From JAUVKT01 sp942491535 (GTDB lineage Bacteria; Bacteroidota; Bacteroidia; Bacteroidales; VadinHA17), in the NCBI GenBank assembly GCA_942491535.1, contig CALOBV010000021.1:25228-89227 (forward strand): a stretch of DNA of 64,000 bases. Reading direction: 5' to 3'. The stretch's first letter is position 1; each line of letters opens with the position of its first letter. Made by a program: the position numbers and the translations under genes. Under the pieces are notes generated by a model that saw only the letters and a list, made by a program, of their open reading frames with translations, did no database searches and was not told the origin of the DNA. This document shows, piece after piece, positions 36,047 through 45,163 of the stretch.

Positions 36047-36694
36047 TTACTTATCGTGACAGGTTAAGCAAAGTTGGCTGTTGGTATTACTGAGCTTAAG
36101 CAGCGATGGTACATTATATTTATTATGAACATCATGGCAGGATGCACATTCCATCTTATTAGCAAAAAGCATTGTATTTGAAATTGATCCACCAAGTGCT
36201 GGTACATTGGTCGTTGCCGGATCGTGAAGGCCTCCGTCTAAACCAGCAAGGGCAGTTGTGTAGTCAAATGAAATAGGGTGCTCTTTTGACATATCACCAC
36301 CTGAAGCTCCTCCAATACGGTTGGCAACGCTAATAAAGTTTGTCCCTCCTGTTACACCGCCAAAGTTTTCCAGGGCTACTGTACCGTCGTGACAGCTGAG
36401 GCATAGTTTTGAACTTGCACCAGGGTCGCCTATTGTTGTCCCTCCGTGAGGATCAAATGTAGCTGATGAATATGTTGTATAGCCACTGACAGCTGTAACT
36501 TCATGGTCCCAAAGCGGAGCTGTAGCAACCGAAGTGGCATTATGTGTGGTATGACAGACCGCACAAATCTTATTCTCTGCCGGGGCCCATGTCTCTGAAG
36601 AAAAGTCGTGAGCAGTTCCGGTAATTTGAGCCTGAATAAGGTTAAATCCACCAGCAAAAACAGCCAGGCATAATACAAATAATACACGTTTCAT
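36047..36694 (-). CDS. Tetraheme cytochrome c (doubled CXXCH family)
   Basis: A 215-residue exported cytochrome with a signal peptide and four CXXCH sites (CAVCH, CLSCH, CASCH and CLTCH), the last at the extreme C-terminus. The region around CLSCHDGTVAL matches the corresponding region of the 12-heme protein, so the two share an N-terminal module (also the phrase MSKEHPISFDY against the partner's DDHPVSFQY). It is the first gene of the conduit cluster, 82 bases before the NHL lipoprotein start, and probably a soluble electron carrier. Confidence 0.88.
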   Translation of the reverse strand: MKRVLFVLCLAVFAGGFNLIQAQITGTAHDFSSETWAPAENKICAVCHTTHNATSVATAPLWDHEVTAVSGYTTYSSATFDPHGGTTIGDPGASSKLCLSCHDGTVALENFGGVTGGTNFISVANRIGGASGGDMSKEHPISFDYTTALAGLDGGLHDPATTNVPALGGSISNTMLFANKMECASCHDVHNKYNVPSLLKLSNTNSQLCLTCHDK

Positions 36695-36822
36695 AAGAAG
36701 AATCAGGTTGGTTAGTTCGTCTAATATATCAAAAAGTGTTTAATTAGAGATGCTTACAGCTAATTTTAATGCGGATTGAATAAAAATAAGACATTCTTGT
36801 GAGAGTATTAATGAATTATAAA

Positions 36823-36851
36823 CCGGTCTTTCCCTTAGGGTAAAAGACCGG
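36823..36851 (-). terminator. Intrinsic terminator of the MFS/ROK operon
   Basis: An 8-bp stem (36823-36830 with 36844-36851) with a 13-base loop is followed on the minus strand by TTTATAATT, 32 bases after the transporter stop. Confidence 0.65.
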
Positions 36852-36882
36852 AGCACAGGTCCGGATCTCTTATAAGGCCTGC

Positions 36883-38061
36883 TTAGGTTGCAGTCTTAAC
36901 TCTTAATAACCAGCCTGCTACGATAAAAAGATAAATCATACAAACAAGCAGAACTGACATTCCGAGGATATTGTTGCTAATATCTGTTATCCAGCCCATA
37001 ATGGGCGGAAAGATCGCTCCACCTGAGATAGCCATCATCATAAGACCCGATATTTCATTGCTTCGCTCGGGTAATTTTTCAACTGTAATTGAGAAAACAA
37101 GAGGGAAAATATTGGCCACTGCCAGCCCGACGATAACAATAAGAGAATCGATTAGCCAGACACTCCGGTTATCCGACAGATAGGGGAAGGCGAGGATAAG
37201 GATAAATGATATTATCCCAAGAATGGTAGACCAAAGGAAGAACTTCCTGGATGAGAATTTAGTTAACAGCAGTGCTCCGCCAAATGTTCCTACCATACGG
37301 CCAAAGAAATAGAAACTTCTTCCCGACTCAGCAGCTGTTTGTTCAAATCCGAAACTATTAATCAGGAACTGGCCCGAATTTGAGTTAAATCCTACATCAA
37401 TGCCCACCACAACAAATATTGAAATAACCATTAAGAGGACAAACCTGTTTTCAAGTAGTTTGAAAGTTGATTTTAACGAAGCTTTACTTTCTATATTTTT
37501 CGATTCTTCTACCCTGGTTGCCCCCAACCATATTACCGAAAGTATTGAAACAATTCCAAATGCAAGGAAGAGTAATTTCCAGTCTCCCAGCCTGGCAGCA
37601 AACATAGCTGCAAGAGGTGGTGCCAGCATTGAACCAATTGCTTTAATAAATTGAGAAAAGCTCAAAAAACTCGAAGATCTGTTTCCCGGTACAACATCCA
37701 CAAGCAGGGGGTTTGCAGAAACCTGTACTATGGTATTTCCTATCCCCAGGAGTGCAAAACCCGCCAGTACCATTGCAAAATTGTATATAAAAAATGGCAC
37801 AAGCATGCCCAGGGCTGTAACCAGCATACCAATATTTAACATAAACTTTTTTCCGAGGCGGGATTGCATTATGCCAACGGGAACTGAAAGTAAGAGAAAC
37901 CAGAGGAAGGCAGCCGATGGGATTAGTTGAGCCAGGCCTGCACTGAGATCAAGGTCAGAACTTACACGATCTACTCCTATTCCTACCAGGTCTACAAAAC
38001 TCATTACAAGAAAGGCCATCAAAACAGGAAGCACTTTTGAGATATTAACTTTTTCAGGCAT
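36883..38061 (-). CDS. MFS sugar transporter, FucP-like
   Basis: A 392-residue major facilitator with about 12 hydrophobic segments. It belongs to the FucP/glucose-galactose group by overall pattern (SVPVGIMQSRLGKKF loop between helices 2 and 3; VQVSANPLLVDVVPG in helix 4 and its loop). It should import a monosaccharide with protons. It is co-oriented with the ROK kinase (31 bases apart) and divergent from GH92 mannosidases, so mannose or glucose is a likely substrate. Confidence 0.85.
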   Translation of the reverse strand: MPEKVNISKVLPVLMAFLVMSFVDLVGIGVDRVSSDLDLSAGLAQLIPSAAFLWFLLLSVPVGIMQSRLGKKFMLNIGMLVTALGMLVPFFIYNFAMVLAGFALLGIGNTIVQVSANPLLVDVVPGNRSSSFLSFSQFIKAIGSMLAPPLAAMFAARLGDWKLLFLAFGIVSILSVIWLGATRVEESKNIESKASLKSTFKLLENRFVLLMVISIFVVVGIDVGFNSNSGQFLINSFGFEQTAAESGRSFYFFGRMVGTFGGALLLTKFSSRKFFLWSTILGIISFILILAFPYLSDNRSVWLIDSLIVIVGLAVANIFPLVFSITVEKLPERSNEISGLMMMAISGGAIFPPIMGWITDISNNILGMSVLLVCMIYLFIVAGWLLRVKTAT

Positions 38062-38092
38062 TGTTATTTTAACTTTTAGTCAGCATTATATA

Positions 38093-39028
38093 TTACATAA
38101 ATTGAAGAAGGTCCTTTACTGAAAGCCAGAAGTCATCATCAAAGAGGTAAGCACTGCCCATCAGGGCTGCATCTTCTTTTAATTCAGATATTGCTACTTC
38201 GGTTTTGCAGTTATTATCGTCAAGTCCAGACCTTAGCGATTCCCCGAAGAGATCATATGCCCTTGAGATATTTCCTCCTATAACCAGTATTTCTGCTCCA
38301 AATTTATTAAGCCAGGGGGCAAGGAATGAACCAAGAGAATAGCCAAATTCTTTGAATAAATCTCTTACAGAATCATTACTCCGGGCAGCCTCTGCTACAT
38401 CCTTTACGCCTGCGGCCCCGGTGTCACACAGCTTCTCATATTTAGATGTAAACCACCTGGTTGAGAAAAAATCGTCTGCTATACCATCAAGGTATTTTAT
38501 ATGATAAACACAGCCCATATCAGGAACATCTTCTCCTGAGACAACCGGTACCCTGTCTGAAATAAATGCCGATCCGAAACCGGTACCAAGTGTTATAGCC
38601 ATCGATCGATTTGCTCCGGAAGCCCTTCCCGCCCAGGCCTCACCTACAGCAAAAGAAGATGCATCATTCATAAACCTGAAAAAGACCTTATCTCCAAGAT
38701 TTAATTCCTTCCTGACAGATATCCCGATATTGACACCGTATAATTTTTCATATTTGGGAACACCCTTAATCAGGCATATGCCTTGCGGGTAATCAAAAGG
38801 ACCGGGCATTGCAAATCCTACTCCTTTGATATTATTTTTACCTACCATGGAAATTGACTTCCCAATGGCCTTACTCCATTGTGATATAATAATATTTCCT
38901 TCAGCTTTATTATCTACCGGAATTTCAACTATGGTATCTCTTAAAATTTTACCCTCATTAAGATCTATCACTGCAGAGGTAATATGAGATCCTCCAATAT
39001 CAACACCTATCGAATATTTTTTGTCCAT
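38093..39028 (-). CDS. ROK-family sugar kinase
   Basis: A 311-residue ROK kinase with the N-terminal ATP site GVDIGGSHIT, the catalytic-region phrase MNDASSFAVGEA (Asp about 131), the GTGFGSAFI strand, and a late GGNISRA. The usual CXCGXXGC zinc motif of ROK is replaced by DMGCVYHIKY, so it may lack the zinc or bind it differently. Probable role: phosphorylate glucose or mannose brought in by the adjacent transporter. First gene of the two-gene operon. Confidence 0.85.
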   Translation of the reverse strand: MDKKYSIGVDIGGSHITSAVIDLNEGKILRDTIVEIPVDNKAEGNIIISQWSKAIGKSISMVGKNNIKGVGFAMPGPFDYPQGICLIKGVPKYEKLYGVNIGISVRKELNLGDKVFFRFMNDASSFAVGEAWAGRASGANRSMAITLGTGFGSAFISDRVPVVSGEDVPDMGCVYHIKYLDGIADDFFSTRWFTSKYEKLCDTGAAGVKDVAEAARSNDSVRDLFKEFGYSLGSFLAPWLNKFGAEILVIGGNISRAYDLFGESLRSGLDDNNCKTEVAISELKEDAALMGSAYLFDDDFWLSVKDLLQFM

Positions 39029-39298
39029 CTGCTGCTATGCTACTAATATGAGTGAAATAGAATCAGGATTTGAAAGTATTCAAATTAGTGTTCACTGCCA
39101 AATTATTATAAGCAAGCTACCCCGGGGTTTACCTTTCTGGCCATTTGCCGGAGTGCTGGAAATGAATTTGATGCTGAGAAACAGTTTGGGTATTGTCGAC
39201 TATTAATTAAATTGCATCTCTGGCCGTCAGTAATTCCGGAAATGGCTTAGAATATGACACTTGGATAAGGAGTAATATTAAAATCAGCACATGGTAAA
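39029..39298. other. Divergent intergenic region
   Basis: No credible gene; a 61-codon plus-strand frame at 39021-39206 has no start signal or family features. Should hold promoters for the ROK operon and the GH92 pair. Confidence 0.4.
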
Positions 39299-41617
39299 AT
39301 GAGAAATATTGTATTATTTATTTTCGCTTTGACAGTTTTTGTTTCCTGTGATACTGACAGGTCAGATAAAACTATAGCGCACGATTCAATAACAAACTAC
39401 ACGCAGTATGTTAATCCCTTTATCGGAACGAGTAAGATGGGACATGTTTACCCGGGTGCAACAGCTCCTTTTGGGATGGTTCAATTGAGCCCGCAAACCA
39501 ATTTTGAGGTAATGTACAATTCCGACGGAAGCTACAATACCGAAACCTATGAATATTGTGCAGGCTATCAATATCGTGACTCCACAATAATTGGTTTTGC
39601 ACACACCAATTTTAGTGGTACCGGCCATTCCGATCTGGGCGATTTTCTTATAATGCCAACAAGGGGAAAATTAGTGCTCGACCCTTTTATTACCGAGGAA
39701 GGGGGGAAGGGATACTATTCGACATTTTCCCATAACGATGAAGATGCTTCGCCAGGATATTATAAGGCAGACCTCTACAGCTACAATATTAAGGCAGAAT
39801 TGACAGCAAGCGAGCGTGTAGGCTTTCATCAGTACACCTTTCCTGAATCTGATGATGCACATATCATTTTAGATCTTATCTACAATGTATACCATCACGA
39901 CAACAAGAATGTATGGACTTTTATCAGGGTGGAAAACGATTCCCTGGTTACCGGTTACAGGCAAACCAAAGGTTGGGCAAGGACTAAGAAAGTGTTTTTT
40001 GCCATGCAATTCTCAAAACCTTTTAAGAGCTACGGACATAAAAAGTATGATGAGATAATATATGATGGGTTTTATAAACGTTTTAGTCAGGAAGAAAATT
40101 TTCCTGAGATGGCCGGGAAAAATATTCGTGCCTGGTTCAATTTTGATACTTATGAAGGAGAAAGGATAAATATCAAGTTTGCCCTGTCTTCGGTAAGTAC
40201 AGCAGGAGCAATAAAGAACCTGAAAGCAGAAATTCCGCATTGGGATTTTAATAAAACGCGCGAAGAAACCCTGGCAAAATGGAATAGCGAACTTTCTAAA
40301 ATCGAAGTAACAACTTTAACAGAAGAAGACAGGATAACATTTTATACAGCCTTATATCATACCAACCTATCTCCAATTCTATACGAAGATGTTGATGGCC
40401 GGTATCGTGGCTTAGACCAGAATATTCATATTTCGGAAGGTTTTACAAATTATACAATTTTTTCACTCTGGGATACCTACAGGGCACTGCATCCCCTGTT
40501 TAATATTACTCAGCCGGATCGTAATAACGATATGATAAAATCCATGCTGGCACACCACGACCAGAGCGTGCATAATATGCTGCCAGTCTGGAGCCATTAT
40601 GCTAACGAAAACTGGTGTATGATAGGCTACCATGCTACATCAGTTATTGCAGATGCTATGTCGAAGAACGTTGGTGATTTTGATTATAAGAGGGCCTTAC
40701 AGGCTTCTGTAAATACTGCCAGCGTACGATACTTTGAGGGACTGGGTGATTATATCGATTATAAATATGTGCCAGACGACATGAGTCATTCTTCCGTCTC
40801 AAAAACACTCGAATATGCCTACGATGACTGGTGTATAGCTCAGATGGCCAAGCGTGTTGGCAATCCTTCTGTTGAAGAAGAATTTATGGAGCGTTCTGAG
40901 TATTATAACAATGTGTACGACCCTGTTATTGGATATATGCGACCCAGGCTGGCCGATGGTACTTTCAGAAAAGACTTCGATCCAATGGACACTCACGGAC
41001 AGGGTTTTATTGAAGGTAATGCATGGAATTATGGTTTATATGTTCCTCAGGACATTGATAAGATGGTTGAATTGATGGGTGGGAAAGAAAGATTTACCCA
41101 ACATTTGGATTCCTTATTCACAATGCAGATTGATGATAAATATATTGCAGAAACTGAAGATATAACGCGCGATGGTATTATTGGTAATTACGTGCATGGT
41201 AATGAACCGGGTCATCATATTCCCTATCTATATAACTGGACAGGTTATCCGGAAAAAACACAGGCGCGTGTACGAATGATAATGGAAAGCATGTACGGGC
41301 CAAATGTTGACGGCCTGTGTGGAAATGACGACGCAGGGCAAATGAGTGCATGGTATATCTTTAGCAGTTTAGGCTTTTATCCCGTAACGCCCGGCTCACC
41401 TTACTATGCCCTGGGTAGCCCATTGGTTCAAAAAGCTATTATTCATCTGGAGAATGGTAACACCCTTACTATAACAGCAAATAATCAGAGCAGGGAAAAT
41501 GTATATGTGAAGAGTGTTTCTGTAAATGGAAATATACTCGAAGGAAACCTGCTGTCTCACCAGGATATTATAAGGGGAGGCGAAATTGTTTTTGAAATGT
41601 CAGATAAGGCTAAATAA
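39299..41617 (+). CDS. GH92 alpha-mannosidase, lipoprotein
   Basis: A 772-residue GH92 enzyme with a lipoprotein signal (FVSC at about 13-16). The N-terminal beta-sandwich opens with YVNPFIGTSKMGHVYPGATAPFG (split at IGTSKMG and HVYPGATAPFG). The catalytic (alpha/alpha)6 domain shows the calcium/acid motif GNEPGHH with the expected catalytic Glu, and the base-region motif CGNDDAGQMSAWY. GH92 enzymes are calcium-dependent exo-alpha-mannosidases, usually alpha-1,2 or alpha-1,3. Surface or periplasmic location is inferred from the lipid anchor. It is 7 bases before the second GH92 gene. Confidence 0.93.
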   Translation: MRNIVLFIFALTVFVSCDTDRSDKTIAHDSITNYTQYVNPFIGTSKMGHVYPGATAPFGMVQLSPQTNFEVMYNSDGSYNTETYEYCAGYQYRDSTIIGFAHTNFSGTGHSDLGDFLIMPTRGKLVLDPFITEEGGKGYYSTFSHNDEDASPGYYKADLYSYNIKAELTASERVGFHQYTFPESDDAHIILDLIYNVYHHDNKNVWTFIRVENDSLVTGYRQTKGWARTKKVFFAMQFSKPFKSYGHKKYDEIIYDGFYKRFSQEENFPEMAGKNIRAWFNFDTYEGERINIKFALSSVSTAGAIKNLKAEIPHWDFNKTREETLAKWNSELSKIEVTTLTEEDRITFYTALYHTNLSPILYEDVDGRYRGLDQNIHISEGFTNYTIFSLWDTYRALHPLFNITQPDRNNDMIKSMLAHHDQSVHNMLPVWSHYANENWCMIGYHATSVIADAMSKNVGDFDYKRALQASVNTASVRYFEGLGDYIDYKYVPDDMSHSSVSKTLEYAYDDWCIAQMAKRVGNPSVEEEFMERSEYYNNVYDPVIGYMRPRLADGTFRKDFDPMDTHGQGFIEGNAWNYGLYVPQDIDKMVELMGGKERFTQHLDSLFTMQIDDKYIAETEDITRDGIIGNYVHGNEPGHHIPYLYNWTGYPEKTQARVRMIMESMYGPNVDGLCGNDDAGQMSAWYIFSSLGFYPVTPGSPYYALGSPLVQKAIIHLENGNTLTITANNQSRENVYVKSVSVNGNILEGNLLSHQDIIRGGEIVFEMSDKAK

Positions 41618-41624
41618 GAGAATA

Positions 41625-43941
41625 ATGAAATATAGAGTTTTATTCATATTTGTAAGCTTAATACTGGTCCTTTCATGTCAGAATCGGGAGAAGAGGTCTT
41701 ATGAAAAAGAGGCATGGAAGAGTAATGATCTTACAGACTTATGTAAACCCCTTGATGGGAACAGACTCCAAATACAGTTTGTCGAATGGAAATACATACC
41801 CGGCAATCGCAACTCCCTGGGGAATGAATTTCTGGACACCTATGACCTCAAGGATGGGAGATGGCTGGACCTATAAGTATAATGAGAACAAGATCAGGGG
41901 GATCAAGCAAACTCATCAACCCAGTCCGTGGATAAACGATTATGCGGCATTTTCTTTAATGGCAGTAACGGGTAACTTGAAATTTAATGAAGAAGAAAGG
42001 CAATCGTGGTTTTCGCATAAGGCAGAAACGGTTAAGCCATATCATTATAAAGTGTATTTAGCCGACTATGATGTTACCGCCGAAGTTACTCCAACAGAGA
42101 GGGCTGCACAATTTAAATTTACCTTTCCTGAAGCCGACTCATCATATATTATCCTCGATGCTTTCTTTAAGGGCTCCATGGTGAAAATACTTCCGGAAGA
42201 ACGTAAAATTATTGGATATTGCAGAAATAATTCAGGGGGTGTTCCTGATAATTTTCACAATTATTTTGTTGCCGAATTTGATAAGGACTTCGAAATTTAT
42301 CATACATGGTACGACAGCTGGGCTCTTGCAAAAAACTCACTATTTAGTGAGGGGAAACATGTTGGTGCCATTATCGGCTTTAGCTCAAAAAAAGGCGAAG
42401 TAGTGAATGTAAAAGTTGCCTCTTCGTTTATTAGTCCCGAGCAGGCACAACTAAACCTCGACAGGGAAGTGGGAGACGATTCGTTTGAATCTACAATGCA
42501 AAAAGCAAAGCAGTTATGGGAGGATGAACTTAGTAAGATCAGGGTAGAAGACGATAATATTGATAATATAAGAACCTTCTACTCCTGCCTCTATCGTGTT
42601 TTGCTGTTCCCAAGAAAATTCTATGAGATCGACTCTGACAATAATATTGTTCATTACAGTCCTTACAATGGCCAGGTACTGCCGGGTTATATGTTTACCG
42701 ACAATGGTTTCTGGGATACCTTCAGGGCAGTCTATCCCTTCTTTAATATGATGTATCCCGAATTAAACAGTCAGATTATGGAAGGACTGGCTAATACCTA
42801 TAAAGAATCGGGTTGGCTTCCTGAATGGGCCAGCCCGGGACATCGTGATTGCATGATCGGATCGAATTCCGCACCTATAATTGTGGATGCCTTTTTAAAA
42901 GGAAATATAGCTGATAAAGATGCTTCTGTTCTGTTCGAAGCAATAATTAAAAATGCTGAAGTTGCTGAAGGCAGACCTGTTAGCTCGGTCGGCAGGGAGG
43001 GGCTCAAATACTATAATAGCAAGGGGTATATTCCATATAATGTCGGGATTAATGAAAATGTGGCCAGGACATTAGAGTATGCCTATGCTGATTTTACTAT
43101 CGCCAGGATGGCTGAAAGAATGGGCAAAGAGGAAGTGGCAAATCAATATTATAAGAAATCGCTTAACTATAAGAATGTTTTCGACACTACCACTAATTTG
43201 ATGCGGGGCAGGAATGAAAATGGTACTTTTCAATCACCTTTTAACCCTTTAAAATGGGGTGATGCCTTTACCGAAGGAAATAGCCTTCACTATACCTGGT
43301 CTGTTTTTCATGATGTGCAGGGACTTATTGATTTAATGGGTGGGAAAGAGAATTTTATTAAACAGCTCGACAATGTTTTTGAAATGCCTCCTGATTTTGA
43401 TGATTCTTACTATGGGATAACCATTCATGAAATTCGCGAAATGCAAATTGTCAATATGGGTAATTATGCCCATGGCAACCAGCCAATTCAGCATATGATT
43501 TATTTGTATAACCATGCAGGTGTTCCCTGGAAAACGCAGGAGAAGGTCAGAACGGTTTTGAATAATTTATATAGTGCTGCCCCGGATGGTTATTGTGGAG
43601 ATGAGGATAATGGTCAGACATCAGCCTGGTATGTGTTCAGTGCAATGGGATTCTACCCTGTAACACCGGCAACAGATCAATATATTATAGGTAGCCCCCT
43701 GTTTAAAAAAGTAAGAATGAAACTTGAGAATGGTAATAATTTTATTATCCAGGCTAATAATAATTCTGGAAGCAATTTTTATATCCGATCAACACAGTTG
43801 GATGGTAAGCCATATACTCACAGCTATCTTACTTTTGATGCGATACAGAAGGGAGGCAAGTTTATATTTAATATGAGCGATAGCCCTGATAAGTCATGGG
43901 GAAGTAATAATAAAGATCTGCCATATTCATTAAGCAAATAA
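41625..43941 (+). pseudogene. GH92 alpha-mannosidase, second copy, frameshifted near the N-terminus
   Basis: The lipoprotein signal (MKYRVLFIF... with LSC) begins at 41625 in one frame, while the GH92 body continues in the next frame to 43941. Homology to copy 1 crosses frames at about 41737-41741, where one extra base turns GAC TAT GTA into GAC TTA TGT. Without it the product would be a lipoprotein of about 770 residues. The body has all GH92 blocks, but the motif GNEP of copy 1 reads GNQP (Gln codon at 43480). An internal ATG at 41701 could give an unexported product. The frameshift may be a real mutation or a sequencing error. Confidence 0.8.
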
Positions 43942-43974
43942 AAGCCCCGGGCATTGCTGCCAGGGGCCTTCTTT
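43942..43974. terminator. Bidirectional terminator between GH92 and tRNA-Asn
   Basis: GCCCC/GGGGC stem (43942-43948 with 43963-43970, one bulge) begins at the GH92 stop. T-rich flanks on both sides (CTTCTTT on plus, CTTTTATTT on minus) let it serve both the GH92 transcript and the tRNA. Confidence 0.65.
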
Positions 43975-43980
43975 ACCTCG

Positions 43981-44054
43981 CTCCTCAGGAAGGACTCGAA
44001 CCTTCGACCTACGGATTAACAGTCCGCCGCTCTAACCAACTGAGCTACTGAGGA
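43981..44054 (-). tRNA. tRNA-Asn (GTT)
   Basis: A 74-base cloverleaf on the minus strand: acceptor TCCTCAG/CTGAGGA with discriminator G, D-arm AGCTCAGTTGGTTAGAGC, anticodon loop CTGTTAA with GTT (Asn), and T-arm with GGTTCGAGTCC. The CCA end is not encoded. Confidence 0.97.
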
Positions 44055-44095
44055 ATAATATTGCAAAAATCTGAGTCTATTTGAAATTTGCTCGG

Positions 44096-44103
44096 CAAAA
44101 GTA
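44096..44103 (-). promoter_or_regulatory. -7 element of the tRNA-Asn promoter
   Basis: TACTTTTG on the minus strand matches TAnnTTTG; a TTG lies 20 bases further upstream (44124-44126). The tRNA starts 42 bases downstream. Confidence 0.55.
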
Positions 44104-44126
44104 AAGGCTTTTAGTGAATTAAGCAA

Positions 44127-44134
44127 TATATTTG
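44127..44134 (+). promoter_or_regulatory. -7 element of the PfkB kinase promoter
   Basis: TATATTTG fits the consensus 41 bases before the kinase start; no clear -33 box. Confidence 0.45.
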
Positions 44135-44174
44135 CCAAATATTTTGATTTGCTTATTCTAAACGAAGCCTGTTT

Positions 44175-45161
44175 ATGAAAAATGTACTTGGCATAGGGAA
44201 TGCTCTTGTGGATGTAATGAAGTTATTACCTGATGATGAAATAATATCCGACCTGGGATTTTCACCCGGAAGCATGACTCTTGTTGATGCCGAGACATCG
44301 AAGAATATAAAGAATAGTACTATCGATATTAAGACAAGTCTTGCATCCGGAGGATCGGCAGCCAATACCATGCATGGACTGGCTAAAATGGGTATGGAAT
44401 CAGGCTTTATTGGGTCTGTAGGAAGTGATGAGACGGGCGATTTCTTTGAGGCTGATATGAGAGAGGCCGGCGTAAACACCTATCTTTTGAGAAAAAATAC
44501 GGATACCGGAACAGCTGTGGCTCTTGTTACACCAGACAGTGAAAGAACATTTGCAACACATCTGGGAGCCGCCCTGGAGCTGAATAAAAAGGACCTCAAT
44601 GGCAACCTGTTTACGGGTTATGATTTTTTATATCTGGAGGGATATCTTATTACCGATATTGAGCTTGTAAAAACTGCATGTAAGAATGCAAGGGAAAAAG
44701 GAATTAAGGTTGTTATAGACCTTGCCAGTTATAATGTTGTTGAATCATTCCTGAATGAGTTTACAGAGATTGTATCCGACTATGTTGATATAATTTTTGC
44801 AAACGAGGAGGAAGCTAAAGCATTTACCGGTAAGGAGCCGATGGAAGCACTGTATGAGCTTGCAGAGATGTGCGAAATTGCGGTTATTAAAGTTGGTAAA
44901 GAAGGATCTATTATTAAAAGAGGAGATGAAATAATTAAAGTAGATACAATCAAGGTAAAAAGCAAGGATACAACGGGTGCCGGCGACTTATATGCTGCAG
45001 GGTTTTTATATGGCCTTTGCAGGGATGAGTCGCTCGACAGGTGTGGTGCTTATGGGTCTGTACTTGCAGGTAATGTAATCGAGGTGGTTGGGCCAAAGAT
45101 GAATACCGCCAGGTGGAATAAAATAAACAGGATGATATCGGAAATCCAGAGGGAGAATTAA
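44175..45161 (+). CDS. PfkB-family kinase, adenosine kinase-like
   Basis: A 328-residue carbohydrate/nucleoside kinase. N-terminal GIGNALVDV, the nucleoside-binding loop GGSAANTMHG at about 57, the glycine-rich GSVGSDETG, and the C-terminal catalytic signature DTTGAGDLYAAGF (Asp about 271) are all present. The pattern is nearest to adenosine kinases; a sugar kinase (for example fructo- or ribokinase) is possible. It is 2 bases before the lipoprotein gene. Confidence 0.85.
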   Translation: MKNVLGIGNALVDVMKLLPDDEIISDLGFSPGSMTLVDAETSKNIKNSTIDIKTSLASGGSAANTMHGLAKMGMESGFIGSVGSDETGDFFEADMREAGVNTYLLRKNTDTGTAVALVTPDSERTFATHLGAALELNKKDLNGNLFTGYDFLYLEGYLITDIELVKTACKNAREKGIKVVIDLASYNVVESFLNEFTEIVSDYVDIIFANEEEAKAFTGKEPMEALYELAEMCEIAVIKVGKEGSIIKRGDEIIKVDTIKVKSKDTTGAGDLYAAGFLYGLCRDESLDRCGAYGSVLAGNVIEVVGPKMNTARWNKINRMISEIQREN

Positions 45162-45163
45162 TT

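Noticed and set aside
36430..36687. 85-codon minus-strand frame inside the tetraheme gene
   Set aside because: Out-of-frame shadow of the cytochrome signal peptide and first heme region.
39021..39206. 61-codon plus-strand frame between divergent operons
   Set aside because: Overlaps the ROK start, has no recognisable features and no ribosome-binding or promoter signal of its own.
41586..41876. Separate 96-codon lipoprotein gene before GH92 copy 2
   Set aside because: Its signal peptide is real, but its later residues are the GH92 N-terminus read in the wrong frame; it is the 5' part of the frameshifted GH92 gene.
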